From positions 1-64,000 of the forward strand of contig JAVHWA010000089.1 in assembly GCA_032160165.1 (NCBI GenBank): a stretch of DNA of 64,000 nucleotides, in the 5' to 3' direction. Below the pieces are notes generated by a model that did not search any database, was not told where the DNA came from, and saw nothing but the letters and a program-made list of their open reading frames with translations. The stretch's first letter is position 1, and every line of letters starts with the position of its first letter. Below are positions 25,379-34,570 of this stretch, in pieces. Made by a program: the position numbers and the translations under genes. Source of the stretch: QHXM01 sp032160165 (GTDB lineage: Bacteria > Acidobacteriota > Blastocatellia > Pyrinomonadales > Pyrinomonadaceae).

Positions 25379-26610
25379 CGCGTCACTTGAACGTTCGATA
25401 TGGCTGAGATGATTGGTAGATAGATACTTAGCAGAATCGTAACTACGACTCCACCCATCACAATAAGAATCGCAGGCTCCATCGTCGTCGTCAACTGTTC
25501 AAGCTTCACCTCAGCCTCAGAATCATAGAACGCCGCAACCTCATCGAGCATCTCGCGCAGGCTCCCCGAACGCTCGCCGACGCCGATCATATCGAGAGCG
25601 AGCTCGGGGACCCAACCCGCCGCCTCCAGGCTCTCAGTAAACGAGCGCCCTTCGCGCACCATCGGCAATATGGATGCGCTCCTGCGACGCAACTCGCGAT
25701 TGGTAATGGACTCTGCCGCGATCTCCCATGAATCAAGCAAAGTGATGCCCCCCGCAAGTAGGGTGGCTAGCGACCGCGTAGCCTGCGCCACGGCGACTTG
25801 TTGCAGCAGCTTGCCTACGAGCGGAACCTTCAAGAGGGTTTTGTCGAGTGCCAGCCGGCCAGATGGCGTGCGCAGCCAGATGACCAAACCCACAACGCTG
25901 ACAATGATCAAAGGCAAAACCCACCAGAAGTTCTCGCTCAACCATGTCGAAATCCCCGTCACGATCAATGTCAGCAACGGCAGCTTATTCTTGCCAAAGC
26001 CTTCGAATAAGTTCGACATCCTGGGGACCACAAAGAGCGTAAGAAACGTCACCATTCCGAACGATGCCATCAGAAGCAGTGTGGGATACGCAAGCGCCCC
26101 ACGAATCTTCCGGCGCAGCCCAACGCTTCTTCGCATGTAGGCGACGTAGCGATCCAACACCTCATCCAGGGCGCCACTTCGTTCTCCCGCCAGGATCGAT
26201 GCCGTATAGATGCGTGGGAAGAGCGGACCCTGTGCCGCGAACGCAGACGACAAGGCCATGCCCCCTTTTATCTTCTCTTCGACATCCGCAAGCACCAGTC
26301 CGAGTCCTGCCGATTGAGCGCGTTTGCGCAGCATGGAGATGGCTTGAAGAATCGGTATACCGGCTCGCAGGAGCGCGGCGAGTTGTTGGTTGAAGAGCAG
26401 AAAATCGTTGGCCTTAAATCTCGCGTGCGGGCCATTGCTTCCACGTCGAGTAAGCCCGGCGACGCCGAAGGTCTTCGGTGGAGTGACCGCGAAGACGCGA
26501 AAGCCTTCGCTCTCCAGGCGGGCGCGCGCGTCCCTAACCCCGACCGCCTCGATGGTACGGGTAATGATTTCCCCCGAGGGCGTTCCCAGTCGACAGATAA
26601 ACTCGGCCAT
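25375..26610 (-). CDS. Type II secretion/type IV pilus inner-membrane platform protein (GspF/PilC)
   Basis: Polytopic inner-membrane protein that contacts the GspE ATPase. The 411-residue product has two T2SSF domains (~65-185 and ~268-390), each with the motif set FNQQLAALLRAGIPILQA / VEEKIKGGMALSSAFA and ATRSLATLLAGGITLLDSWE / VREGRSFTESLEAAG, followed by hydrophobic helices (ALAYPTLLLMASFGMV; LIVMGGVVVTILLSIYLP). ATG 26610 (MAEFICRLGTPSGE) gives the standard N-terminus. It heads the seven-gene leftward unit and overlaps gspE by 4 nt. Confidence 0.94.
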   Translation of the reverse strand: MAEFICRLGTPSGEIITRTIEAVGVRDARARLESEGFRVFAVTPPKTFGVAGLTRRGSNGPHARFKANDFLLFNQQLAALLRAGIPILQAISMLRKRAQSAGLGLVLADVEEKIKGGMALSSAFAAQGPLFPRIYTASILAGERSGALDEVLDRYVAYMRRSVGLRRKIRGALAYPTLLLMASFGMVTFLTLFVVPRMSNLFEGFGKNKLPLLTLIVTGISTWLSENFWWVLPLIIVSVVGLVIWLRTPSGRLALDKTLLKVPLVGKLLQQVAVAQATRSLATLLAGGITLLDSWEIAAESITNRELRRRSASILPMVREGRSFTESLEAAGWVPELALDMIGVGERSGSLREMLDEVAAFYDSEAEVKLEQLTTTMEPAILIVMGGVVVTILLSIYLPIISAISNVQVTR

Positions 26611-27027
26611 GGTGAATCTATGTTGCGAGGGCAAAAAACTGTCTGCCCTTCAGATGCGCGGCAGACGCGCCGAGTATAGCATGCGTCCATAAGAGTGCGA
26701 ACCGGCTGCCTCTCATGTATTTTCGTGCAGTTATCGTTACAAAATACTCGGTGGGCCGGCTGTTCTGAGAATTCCAAACTCAGAAGGCTATATGCCTCCG
26801 AGTACACGCCAACCGAGGCTGAAAGTTGCGACTTCTTGATCGCTATCTCGCGTCAAATAGGCCGAGCGCAAGACTTGTCTACATCGCCGATGGCGTGGGG
26901 TGCGCAAAGTTAGAATGATCTTTGCAACCCGGGCCAACTAATTTATAGTTCCGGCGAACCGTAACTCCGTCGATCACCTTCAATGAAGGGGATCACCTAT
27001 TCACGTCTTCACAAAGGAGATCCCAGC
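26611..27027. other. Divergent intergenic region between pilus operon and tolC-like gene
   Basis: A 417-nt spacer between divergently transcribed units. Apart from the candidate promoter at 26922-26949 it shows no coding sequence that I can support. Leftward promoter elements for the pilus operon were not recognised. Confidence 0.5.
26922..26949 (+). promoter_or_regulatory. Candidate sigma-70 promoter of the tolC-like gene
   Basis: TTGCAA (26922-26927) and TATAGT (26944-26949) are 16 nt apart. Transcription would start near 26956, about 70 nt before the GTG start at 27028. Confidence 0.5.
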
Positions 27028-29142
27028 GTGCAAGCATCTCGCAACGCTTCCATCGTCCTCGCCCTATTATGTCTGATTTGTCCGGCAAGGCGCCTCGACG
27101 CCCAGCAGGTTCCGTCAGGTCCGACTAAGCCCACACCTCAGTCAAAGCGCAGAGAGATTCATCCCAGGGAAACTCCAAAACCGCCGACGGCGCCAATGGA
27201 CATGCAGGGTATGCAGGAAGGCGGCATGCGACACCAGCAGCAGCCAGGGATTCCACCGCCCTATTACAACTATCCCTTCGGCAGTTCCACCATTGAACAC
27301 CGCGTGCTAAGGGTGGATCAAGCCGTTGAAATGGCGCTGGGCAATGCGTCGGCTTACCAACAGTCCAGGTTGGACGAGCGCGTGGCGGTCGAAGATGTTA
27401 GGCAGGCGCGAAAGGCGTTCCTGCCCCAACTCTCGCTCCCACTAATCTACAATGGAACCACCAACTCGCTGATTCATCAGCCCGACGAACCAATTATCTA
27501 CAGCTTCGTGGCCTCAAGCGCGATAAATGAGACGTCGGCGTTTCTCAACGCCTCCGGGCCTATCGATTTGTCAGGTCGCTTACGGGCATCGTTGCGCCGA
27601 AGTCGAGCGCTGCTGGCCGCAGCCCACTCCGGAGCTTTGGTAGCACGCCGCTCCCTCATCATCACTACGGTTGATGCATATTACGGGCTGGTGCTGGCGC
27701 GACAAAAACGGCGGCTCGCGGATGAAACTCTGGCGCTGGCCGAGGCATTCGCCAGGATTGCTGAGAACGCTCAGCAGCGCGGAGAGGGCGAGGAGGCCGA
27801 TGTCCTTCGCGCGCGAGGGTCGGCGCTTCTCAGGCGAGATGAGCTGGAACAAGCTCGCGCGGCAGAGTCCGCCGCAATGGATCTCTTGCGAGTTCTGACC
27901 GGAGTCGAGTTCTCAACACACATAGATTTATCGAACGTCACGGATTCTGTGCCCACCGCGAACGATTTCAGCGACTACACGGAAGCGCTTATCAAGAGCA
28001 GGCCGGAGCTGAGCCAGATCGAATCGCTCAAAAGCGCGGCACTGGCCGACGCCAGCGAGGCGCGCCGCGAGCTCTTGCCGGAGTTGACCTACAGTTTGAA
28101 TGGCGGGTTCGATGCGTCGGATTTCAGACCGCTGGGTAGATACTCGGGCGGCCAGGCCATAGTGAGCCTTAACATCCCGCTACTCAATTGGGGCGCGAGT
28201 AAGAGTCGAGAGACCCAGGCCCGCCTACGCGCCCAGTCTCTGGATTTGCAGCGAGAAAATACCCTCAGGGAATTGCGGGCGGAGTTTTATACCTCTCGCG
28301 CGAATGCGTTGTCTGCCATAAAACGGATCGCTCAGACGCGGGGTGCGGCAGACGCGTTACAGCGGAACATAACGCTCGTCTTTGGTCGATATCGCGCAAA
28401 ACAATCGACCATTCTCGATGTGCTGGATGCTCAATCAAGCTATGCTGAGGCACGCCTCGCTTTCTACCAGGCGATCGCCGACTATCGCACCGCACATGTA
28501 CGTATCGAAGCAGATCCCGCCAAACTAACAGACTCAGAACGAATTCAGCCCCGAGCGCCGGACGTCATGCCCGCGCCCGCGTGTTCGCTAACCCTCTCGC
28601 GAGCTCCCGATGTAGGGGGCTTCCGTCTGGGAATGAACACCGCGCAAGCCCAGGCGCTTGTCCACGGTCTCAACGTCTCGTCCGCGGATGAACTGGGCGT
28701 TTCGAGCGCGGTGCTTAGCGGGAACGCTCTAAATTACAGCACGGAAAGCAGGAGCTATTTCGAGGGTGTTGAATCGCTGGCGCTGGAGTTCACGGACGGT
28801 CGGCTCTCGTTCATTCGCGTCAACTATCCGCTGACGAACCGGTGGGGTGATCCGGACGAGTTCGTCAATACAATTTCCCAGAAGCTCAATCTTCGCGGAA
28901 AGTGGAAGCGTTTCTATGATTGGGAAAATAAGAACGTGCGTGACACCAAAGATCTTAACGACCTGGCGCTCGAGTGCGGCGACCTACGCATCAGCGCGGG
29001 TATCGGTGTGGTCGGACTTGGCGGCGATCAGATTCCCCACATAGAGTTTCAGGACATGACTACGATGGAGCTCATCAAGTCGCGCGAGGATGAAAAGAGT
29101 CGCCGGGAACTCGAGTACCAGAAGCGAAAGGACAAGCCGTGA
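27028..29142 (+). CDS. TolC-like outer-membrane efflux protein with extra C-terminal domain
   Basis: Trimeric outer-membrane channel of the TolC/OEP family, 704 residues versus the usual 420-500. After a signal peptide (LLCLICPARRLDAQQ) and a Pro/Met-rich linker, two OEP repeats follow (~95-300 and ~310-500): RVDQAVEMALGNASAYQQSR, ARRSLIITTVDAYYGLVLAR, ELSQIESLKSAALADASEAR and STILDVLDAQSSYAEARLAF. From ~515 an unrelated domain follows, with GGFRLGMNTAQAQALV and a mixed alpha/beta pattern, seen elsewhere in Acidobacteriota proteins as far as I remember. GTG 27028 is chosen because AAAGGAG sits 8 nt upstream; an ATG at 26983 lacks one. No membrane-fusion or pump gene is adjacent. Confidence 0.85.
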   Translation: MQASRNASIVLALLCLICPARRLDAQQVPSGPTKPTPQSKRREIHPRETPKPPTAPMDMQGMQEGGMRHQQQPGIPPPYYNYPFGSSTIEHRVLRVDQAVEMALGNASAYQQSRLDERVAVEDVRQARKAFLPQLSLPLIYNGTTNSLIHQPDEPIIYSFVASSAINETSAFLNASGPIDLSGRLRASLRRSRALLAAAHSGALVARRSLIITTVDAYYGLVLARQKRRLADETLALAEAFARIAENAQQRGEGEEADVLRARGSALLRRDELEQARAAESAAMDLLRVLTGVEFSTHIDLSNVTDSVPTANDFSDYTEALIKSRPELSQIESLKSAALADASEARRELLPELTYSLNGGFDASDFRPLGRYSGGQAIVSLNIPLLNWGASKSRETQARLRAQSLDLQRENTLRELRAEFYTSRANALSAIKRIAQTRGAADALQRNITLVFGRYRAKQSTILDVLDAQSSYAEARLAFYQAIADYRTAHVRIEADPAKLTDSERIQPRAPDVMPAPACSLTLSRAPDVGGFRLGMNTAQAQALVHGLNVSSADELGVSSAVLSGNALNYSTESRSYFEGVESLALEFTDGRLSFIRVNYPLTNRWGDPDEFVNTISQKLNLRGKWKRFYDWENKNVRDTKDLNDLALECGDLRISAGIGVVGLGGDQIPHIEFQDMTTMELIKSREDEKSRRELEYQKRKDKP

Positions 29143-29457
29143 GCGGACCGAGCGCCGATGGCGAGAATGTTGAATCATCGTCGAGGGCCGACAGCATCTT
29201 ACTGAAAGTTGCGTGCATCATAGCTGCTAAGCGCTTTGTCTTGCGCCCTCGGCTGGCTTGACTTACAATGCGGCCAGCCTTCGCGGACAGCTGGTGGAAG
29301 TTGCGAGCGGTAGTCTCCCCGAATGCCGTCCACATTGCTTCAAAAAACTGCAGTGCCTTAGAGAAAGCCAACGCAGCTTTCACAAGAGGTACAGGAAGAC
29401 CTTTTTTCTCACGGGACCCTAAACACAACCCGAGCTAAAGAAGGAACAGGGGGTCGC
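29143..29457. other. 315-nt intergenic region
   Basis: Between tolC-like and the first VWA gene. A minus-strand frame of about 117 codons (29075-29428) crosses it but lacks a ribosome-binding site and runs into the tolC-like gene antisense, so I do not call it. TTGACT at 29258-29263 could be a -35 element without a clear -10. Confidence 0.35.
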
Positions 29458-30483
29458 ATGATAGTCCGGCGCCGCAGAGCACCTCAGGTCCCGCTCGTCT
29501 CCTGCCTGGTCTTCGCCTTTGTCTTCCTTATTGCTCCAAACATCATCAGCGCACAGGAAAAAAAGCCGGAATTGACGACGGCGCAGCAAACGCCCACGCC
29601 GTTACCCACTCCAGCGCAACAGGGCAAGGAGGCTAAAGAGGTTGAGGTCTTTAATACGGACCTGATCACTCTGACCGTCACCGTCACCGACACATACGGT
29701 CGATATGTTTCCGGGCTCGAGAAAAAGGCGTTCAAGGTCTTCGAAGATAAGGAAGAGCAGCAGATCGAATACTTCAGTGACGACGACGCGCCTGTCTCGG
29801 TTGGGGTGATCTTCGATGTCTCTGGTTCGATGAGCGGCGACAAGATAAGAAAGGCCCGCGAGGCGCTGTCGCGATTTATCCAAACCAGCCATGAGTCCGA
29901 CGAATACTTTCTGATCGCCTTCAATTCGCGCGCTCAACTTCTGCTGGATAAGACCCGGGACGGCGATGCCGTCCTTAATAAGCTCACTTTCGTAGAGACG
30001 AAGTCCAATACCGCCCTCTACGATGCCTGCTATCTGGGCGTGGAAAAGGTTTCGCGCGGTGCCCATCCGAAACGGGCGCTCCTTTTGATCAGCGATGGTC
30101 AGGACAACAATTCCCGATACACCTTCAGCGAGGTTCGGCGTTTATTGAAGGAGTCAGATGTCGTTTTATATTCCGTAGGCATTCTCGGCGGGAACGATCC
30201 GGGCAGCCCGCTCGGGATGGAGGGTCAGTCGGTACTGGACGAACTCTCGGCTGTCTCGGGTGGAAAAGCCTTCTTCCCGAACACGTCGGCCGAGATGGAC
30301 GAACTTTTCGAACGCATCGCGCTTGAGCTGCGCCACCAGTATTCACTCGCTTACAGACCGAAGAACTTCACGAACGATGGCAAGTGGCACAAACTTAAGG
30401 TTAAGGTTACCCCTCCCCGTGGCTTGCCGCGTCTGTTCGTTCGCAGCCGGGAAGGTTATTACGCAGTGACGAACCCGAAATAG
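29458..30483 (+). CDS. Exported VWA-domain protein (first of two)
   Basis: Secreted von Willebrand factor A protein of the Acidobacteriota 'VWFA-related' family, 341 residues. A signal peptide (to ~33, NIISAQ) and a Thr/Pro-rich linker are followed by a beta-rich segment (VFNTDLITLTVTVTDTYGRYVSGL; FKVFEDKEEQQIEYF) and the VWA domain with an intact MIDAS: DVSGSMS near residue 120, a Thr/Ser loop (KSNTALYDACY), and the Asp of LLISDGQDNNSRYT. The C-terminal Y-x-L-x-Y-x-P segment (QYSLAYRPKN) is the family hallmark. Function unknown; metal-dependent protein binding outside the cell is likely. A paralogue follows 300 nt downstream. Confidence 0.88.
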   Translation: MIVRRRRAPQVPLVSCLVFAFVFLIAPNIISAQEKKPELTTAQQTPTPLPTPAQQGKEAKEVEVFNTDLITLTVTVTDTYGRYVSGLEKKAFKVFEDKEEQQIEYFSDDDAPVSVGVIFDVSGSMSGDKIRKAREALSRFIQTSHESDEYFLIAFNSRAQLLLDKTRDGDAVLNKLTFVETKSNTALYDACYLGVEKVSRGAHPKRALLLISDGQDNNSRYTFSEVRRLLKESDVVLYSVGILGGNDPGSPLGMEGQSVLDELSAVSGGKAFFPNTSAEMDELFERIALELRHQYSLAYRPKNFTNDGKWHKLKVKVTPPRGLPRLFVRSREGYYAVTNPK

Positions 30484-30783
30484 GGAAAGACTGCGGGCCT
30501 TCGGCAACTTATCGCGCGGTTACCAGCATCTCTGATTTGCGTGTGCGTGCGAACAGCTGTTTGTCCACGCTCTTTGCCCCAGCCGCGTGCCACATGCGAA
30601 GTCGAGTCGGAAGCGCCTCGACACTCCTCTCCTCTTCCAGGCAGGAGAGGCGTGCGGGGCGCTTTGGACGATTGGGCAGAGGCGAAAATAAGAATATAGT
30701 AATGATCGAGAATCAGGGATGCGGGTCTCGACCTAGGCTCTTAGAGATATACGCCTGCGATTTTTGCATTTATTGAGGTTGTT
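30484..30783. other. 300-nt spacer between the two VWA genes
   Basis: No coding sequence supported. It contains a short hairpin around 30632-30655 (CTCTCCTC/GAGGAGAG-like arms) and the promoter candidate at 30673-30701, indicating that the second VWA gene is transcribed on its own. Confidence 0.4.
30673..30701 (+). promoter_or_regulatory. Candidate sigma-70 promoter of the second VWA gene
   Basis: TTGGGC (30673-30678) and TATAGT (30696-30701) are separated by 17 nt, about 80 nt upstream of the ATG at 30784. Confidence 0.45.
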
Positions 30784-32043
30784 ATGAGTAGGTTTCAAGT
30801 TGGAACATTCGATCGACGCCGCACGTTGGCAATCGGCTTGCTGGCGTTGATAAGCTGCGGGATGTTGATCGTCTCGCAGATCGGAAGGGCCCAGACGCAG
30901 GAGGGCCGCCCGCGTCGTAGCGCAACACCTCCGCGCCCAATTGCACAGCAGACGCCGACCCCCAAGGTGACTCCCACGCCTAAAGTGCCGCCCGGATTGG
31001 TTCGTCCCGGTCAGGTCATTCTCAATGAACCTCCGCCCGACATGGCGAACCCGCTCGGCGCAGAAATAGATGCCAACGGGACGATAAAGATCGACACCGA
31101 GCTGGTGAACCTGAATGTTCGAGTGATTGATCGCAACAACCGGCCGATCGGAGATGTTAAGCAGGACGAGTTTCGCATCTTTGAGAACGGCGTGTTGCAA
31201 CCGATCTTCTCTTTTTCGAGAGAAGAGGTTCCGGTCAGCTACGGGCTTGCGATTGATACTTCCGGCTCGCTTCGCTCTCAGTTAGCATCGGTTATCGAGG
31301 CGGGCAAGGTAATCATCAACAGCAACAAACCCAGCGACGAAACTTTTCTGGTTCGTTTTATTTCAAGCGATAAGATCGAACAGGTCCAGGACTTTACCTC
31401 GAGTAAGGAGGACTTGCTCGACTCGTTGGACACTTTCTTCGTCGAAGGTGGACAGACCGCGATTGTCGACGCGGTTTATGTCTCGGCAGAGCATGTTGCG
31501 GAGTACAAGAAGGGCGATGACAATGACCGGCGCCGCCGCGCGTTGATAGTTGTGACAGATGGCGAAGACCGCGGGAGTCAGTATAAACAAGACGACCTGT
31601 TCCAACGGTTGCGAGAAGAAGACGTACAGATCTACGTCATTGGTTTCGTCAACGAGCTGGACAAAGAGGGCAACCTCATCCGAAAGAGTGCGCGCGAAAA
31701 AGCTGTCAATCTCATCAACCGTTTGGCGAAGGAAACCGGCGGCCGTGCTTTTTTCCCAGAGTCGCTCTCAGACCTGCCTGCGATCGCAGACGAAATTGTT
31801 CGCGACCTGCGTACCCAATACGTAGTCAGCTATAGTCCAACGAACAAAGACCGAGACGGGTCGTATCGAGCCATCCGCGTGGCTATTGCCGATGCTACCG
31901 GCAAAGATAAACGAATCGCCTTGACCCGCACGGGTCGCGTAGCCGGACGCGAAGGTGGCCCAGCCATCCCCAAGCCGCCCGTTCCGCGCACTACCACTTC
32001 CGCGCCCTCGCAGAAGTCTACGGGCCCGGGTAGAAATCCCTGA
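30784..32043 (+). CDS. Exported VWA-domain protein (second of two)
   Basis: Paralogue of the preceding gene, 419 residues. Signal peptide (to ~36, IGRAQ), a Pro/Thr linker with PTPKVTPTPKV, the beta segment IDTELVNLNVRVIDRNNRPI, then a VWA domain with MIDAS DTSGSLR near residue 158, GGQTAIVDAVY and VVTDGEDRGSQY. The hallmark QYVVSYSPTNKD follows, then a disordered Pro/Thr tail. It differs from the first copy by a longer linker and tail. GAGG lies 5 nt before the ATG. A hairpin terminator follows. Confidence 0.88.
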   Translation: MSRFQVGTFDRRRTLAIGLLALISCGMLIVSQIGRAQTQEGRPRRSATPPRPIAQQTPTPKVTPTPKVPPGLVRPGQVILNEPPPDMANPLGAEIDANGTIKIDTELVNLNVRVIDRNNRPIGDVKQDEFRIFENGVLQPIFSFSREEVPVSYGLAIDTSGSLRSQLASVIEAGKVIINSNKPSDETFLVRFISSDKIEQVQDFTSSKEDLLDSLDTFFVEGGQTAIVDAVYVSAEHVAEYKKGDDNDRRRRALIVVTDGEDRGSQYKQDDLFQRLREEDVQIYVIGFVNELDKEGNLIRKSAREKAVNLINRLAKETGGRAFFPESLSDLPAIADEIVRDLRTQYVVSYSPTNKDRDGSYRAIRVAIADATGKDKRIALTRTGRVAGREGGPAIPKPPVPRTTTSAPSQKSTGPGRNP

Positions 32044-32074
32044 TTGATAGGCAGCAGCAGTTGATTGAGAATGC

Positions 32075-32107
32075 GACCCCGGTCAATCCATGCGGCTGAC
32101 CGGGGTC
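32075..32107 (+). terminator. Intrinsic terminator after the second VWA gene
   Basis: Arms 32075-32085 and 32097-32107 pair perfectly over 11 bp around an 11-nt loop; a short T-rich stretch follows (TTAGCTTTC). It begins 32 nt after the stop codon. The following stretch up to 32366 shows no gene, only a possible -10 (TAGAAT, 32302-32307) ahead of the CNBD gene. Confidence 0.75.
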
Positions 32108-32366
32108 TTAGCTTTCATCATCGGGCTACCGAAGTGCATCGCTGGGGTAGCTCAACAATCCTGACGAGCGCGGCCGAATGCATAGTTCTTCAGTGCGCCC
32201 ATCAGTTTGTTGTAGGCTGATGACAACCCAAAGACTGTCGGACGACGGACCGCATAACTACCGAATTTCACATTAAATCGATTTTGCTCTTCAGCTTCTG
32301 CTAGAATGCGCCCCGTAACTTCAACTCCTCATTAAATACTAGCTGTTCACTTTGCAGGAGGCATCT

Positions 32367-33236
32367 ATGTCGTGTGACGTTGAAATGCTCGCGGGAATCG
32401 AAATGTTCGAAATGCTGGACGAAGAAGATCGACTGGCATTGGCGGAGGTAATTGATTACGAAAAACTCGAAGCCGAGAAGGTACTGTTTCAAACGGGTGA
32501 GCCGGGCGAATCGTTATATGTCGTCCGCTCGGGCGAGATTGAGCTGTACATCAAAGATACCGCGGGCCAGAAAATCGTCCTTAACGTAGTCGCTGCCGGC
32601 GAGATGTTCGGCGAGTTGTCCCTGCTGGATAGCGGACCCCGAAGCGCCACCGCAGTTGCGCTGATGGACACCGAATTACTGGTGCTGGATCGCGAGGACC
32701 TACTGCTGCTCTTTCAGAAGAAACCGGAAGCTGCTCTTCACATGCTCGCCGCAATGAGCTCCATGACACGCAAGGCAGATCAACTGTTACGAACTCGGGT
32801 CTCGCGCAACGTCAACGAAGAGGTGAAGATACACAGCACGCTTTTGCTAAGAATAGCGGACTGGATTGCGTGGTTCAGTGGCAGCATGGCTTTCCTCTTG
32901 AGCAATGTGGTCTGGTTCGTTACCTGGATTTTGCTGAATACTTTGATCCTGCCAAGGGATCCCACCACGAATGAAGTTGGTTTCGATCCCTTTCCATTTG
33001 GCTTATTGACGATGATTGTCTCGCTAGAGGCGATATTTCTCTCGTGCTTCGTCCTCATAAGTCAGAATCGGCAAACGGAAAAAGATCGTGTCCGCTCCGA
33101 TATCGAGTACGAGATCAATGTAAAAGCCGAATTGGAAGTCGCCCATCTCCACGAGAAAACGGATCGAATCTACGAAGAAATGTTGGCGCGGTTTACCAAA
33201 CTGGAAAAGGCACTGGCCCAGTCAGAGAAGGCTTGA
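32367..33236 (+). CDS. Cyclic nucleotide-binding domain / DUF1003 membrane protein
   Basis: A 289-residue protein with an N-terminal CNBD/Crp-like sensor (~10-125: FEMLDEEDRLALAEVI, QTGEPGESLYVVRSGEIELY, GEMFGELSLLDSGPRSATAVA) fused to DUF1003. The latter has two membrane helices (~168-190 WIAWFSGSMAFLLSNVVWFV and ~210-232) with the family's FDPFPFGLLTMIVSLEAIFLS motif and a C-terminal coiled coil. In the phosphate-binding cassette PRSATA replaces the PRSAxx with the usual Arg, so ligand binding is plausible. AGGAG lies 6 nt before ATG 32367. It probably links a nucleotide signal to a membrane function that is not known. Confidence 0.87.
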   Translation: MSCDVEMLAGIEMFEMLDEEDRLALAEVIDYEKLEAEKVLFQTGEPGESLYVVRSGEIELYIKDTAGQKIVLNVVAAGEMFGELSLLDSGPRSATAVALMDTELLVLDREDLLLLFQKKPEAALHMLAAMSSMTRKADQLLRTRVSRNVNEEVKIHSTLLLRIADWIAWFSGSMAFLLSNVVWFVTWILLNTLILPRDPTTNEVGFDPFPFGLLTMIVSLEAIFLSCFVLISQNRQTEKDRVRSDIEYEINVKAELEVAHLHEKTDRIYEEMLARFTKLEKALAQSEKA

Positions 33237-33257
33237 TTTTGATTCGAGAGCGGCGAC

Positions 33258-33602
33258 TTATCGTTGCGTATCGTTGACGGTAGTGGGTTGGTTGCTGCCT
33301 TTGTCGGGCTCGTTAGAGATTTGGTAAGTGATGTAGGCGATAAAAACGAGCGCAAGGACGAGGATAACAATAGCCACTGGTTCGAGGCCGAGAATAGTGG
33401 ACTGCGGGTTCTGCCCGTCTGCCAGGTCTTTGGGAAACTTTAACTCGGCTGTGTCCATCTCGAGCGACCCGCCGTTGTTCGAGTTCCCTTGCTTCTCTAC
33501 ACCGGAGCGTTCTTCCGGCGGCGCAAGCGAGCCGGCCTTTTTGAATGCTCGTTCAGTAGATCCACGAACCGGATTGTGCGCCCTGCGACTTTCTTTCTTC
33601 AC
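33258..33602 (-). CDS. Small single-pass membrane protein coupled to corA
   Basis: A 114-residue protein with a charged, disordered N-terminal part and one C-terminal membrane helix (~72-92, VAIVILVLALVFIAYITYQI), ending in a short polar tail. The GTG at 33602 overlaps the corA stop codon (GTGA), so it is translationally coupled to the transporter. No family is recognised. A regulatory or assembly partner of CorA is a guess from coupling alone. Confidence 0.65.
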   Translation of the reverse strand: MKKESRRAHNPVRGSTERAFKKAGSLAPPEERSGVEKQGNSNNGGSLEMDTAELKFPKDLADGQNPQSTILGLEPVAIVILVLALVFIAYITYQISNEPDKGSNQPTTVNDTQR

Positions 33603-34570
33603 AACCAATTCCTTTTCTTAAAGTAGAAGTACAGAACGAATCCCACCACGAACATCGACGACAGCGCGACCACATAACCATACTTCCATCCCAGCTCTGG
33701 CATGTGAAGGAAGTTCATTCCATAGATTCCGGCAATAAGTGTCACCGACATCAGAATAGTGGCGATGGACGTGAGCCGCTTCATGATGACGTTCATGCGA
33801 TTACCCTGGACCGACAGGTATGCGTCCATTGTGGAGCTGAGCATATCGCGCAGTGTGTCAATCGTGTCGGCGACTCGGATGATATGGTCAAACACGTCCT
33901 GGAAATAAACGTAGGATTCTCGAGGGAAAATTGGTTGTTCGCGCCTGAGGAGCGTATTGAAGACGTCTCTCAATGGCGTTATCGAACGGCGCAGGTAGAG
34001 CAGCTGTTTCTTGATGCGAAAGATCTCTTCGATTGATGCCGGCTTGAACTCGCCGAAGATTTCGTCTTCCAGGTCGTCCATCCGTTCGCTCAATATATCC
34101 AACAGCGGCATGTAGTCGTCAACAATCGCATCCATCAGGAGATAGGCGAGCATTCCTGCGCCGTGCTCGGCTCTATCGGTCCATTCGTGCCAGAGCCGTG
34201 TGGCTGTACCCACCGCGCGAATGGGACGGCTGTGGACGGTGACCAGGAAGTTTGACCCGAGGAAGATGTTGAGCTCACGCAGCTCGAGGTGATCGTGCGG
34301 ACCGACGAGTTCAGCTTCGTATAGGACGATGAAGTAATAGCCCTGATATTCTTCAACCTTCGGGCGTTGATGGGTCTGCTGGCAGTCTTCTATAGAGAGC
34401 GGATGAAAGTTGAACTCTTCTGCGAGTTCCATGAAGTCCTGACTAGTGGGATCGTTGACGTCGGCCCATACTACGTTCTTTTTCTCGAGGCAATACTCGC
34501 TAATATCGGCGGCGGGAAAATCCTCGATGAATTTCTTCTGCTCGCTATCGAGACAAATCGTAGTGATCAC
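33599..34570 (-). CDS. corA: Magnesium/cobalt transporter CorA
   Basis: Pentameric inner-membrane divalent-cation channel. The 323-residue product has the cytoplasmic alpha/beta funnel (WADVNDPTSQDFMELAEEF, HPLSIEDCQQTHQRPKVEEY, NFLVTVHSRPI), the long stalk helix ending NRMNVIMKRLTSIATILMSVTLIAGIYGMNF, with the GMN selectivity motif, and a second helix ending KKRNWL. GTG 34570 is chosen because GAGAGGAG lies 6 nt upstream inside a longer frame starting with ATG at 34591. The small membrane gene follows with a 4-nt overlap. Confidence 0.93.
   Translation of the reverse strand: MITTICLDSEQKKFIEDFPAADISEYCLEKKNVVWADVNDPTSQDFMELAEEFNFHPLSIEDCQQTHQRPKVEEYQGYYFIVLYEAELVGPHDHLELRELNIFLGSNFLVTVHSRPIRAVGTATRLWHEWTDRAEHGAGMLAYLLMDAIVDDYMPLLDILSERMDDLEDEIFGEFKPASIEEIFRIKKQLLYLRRSITPLRDVFNTLLRREQPIFPRESYVYFQDVFDHIIRVADTIDTLRDMLSSTMDAYLSVQGNRMNVIMKRLTSIATILMSVTLIAGIYGMNFLHMPELGWKYGYVVALSSMFVVGFVLYFYFKKRNWL

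Noticed and set aside
29075..29428. 117-codon minus-strand frame between tolC-like and VWA genes
   Set aside because: Partly reads as a possible helical protein, but overlaps the tolC-like gene antisense and lacks a ribosome-binding site and family match.
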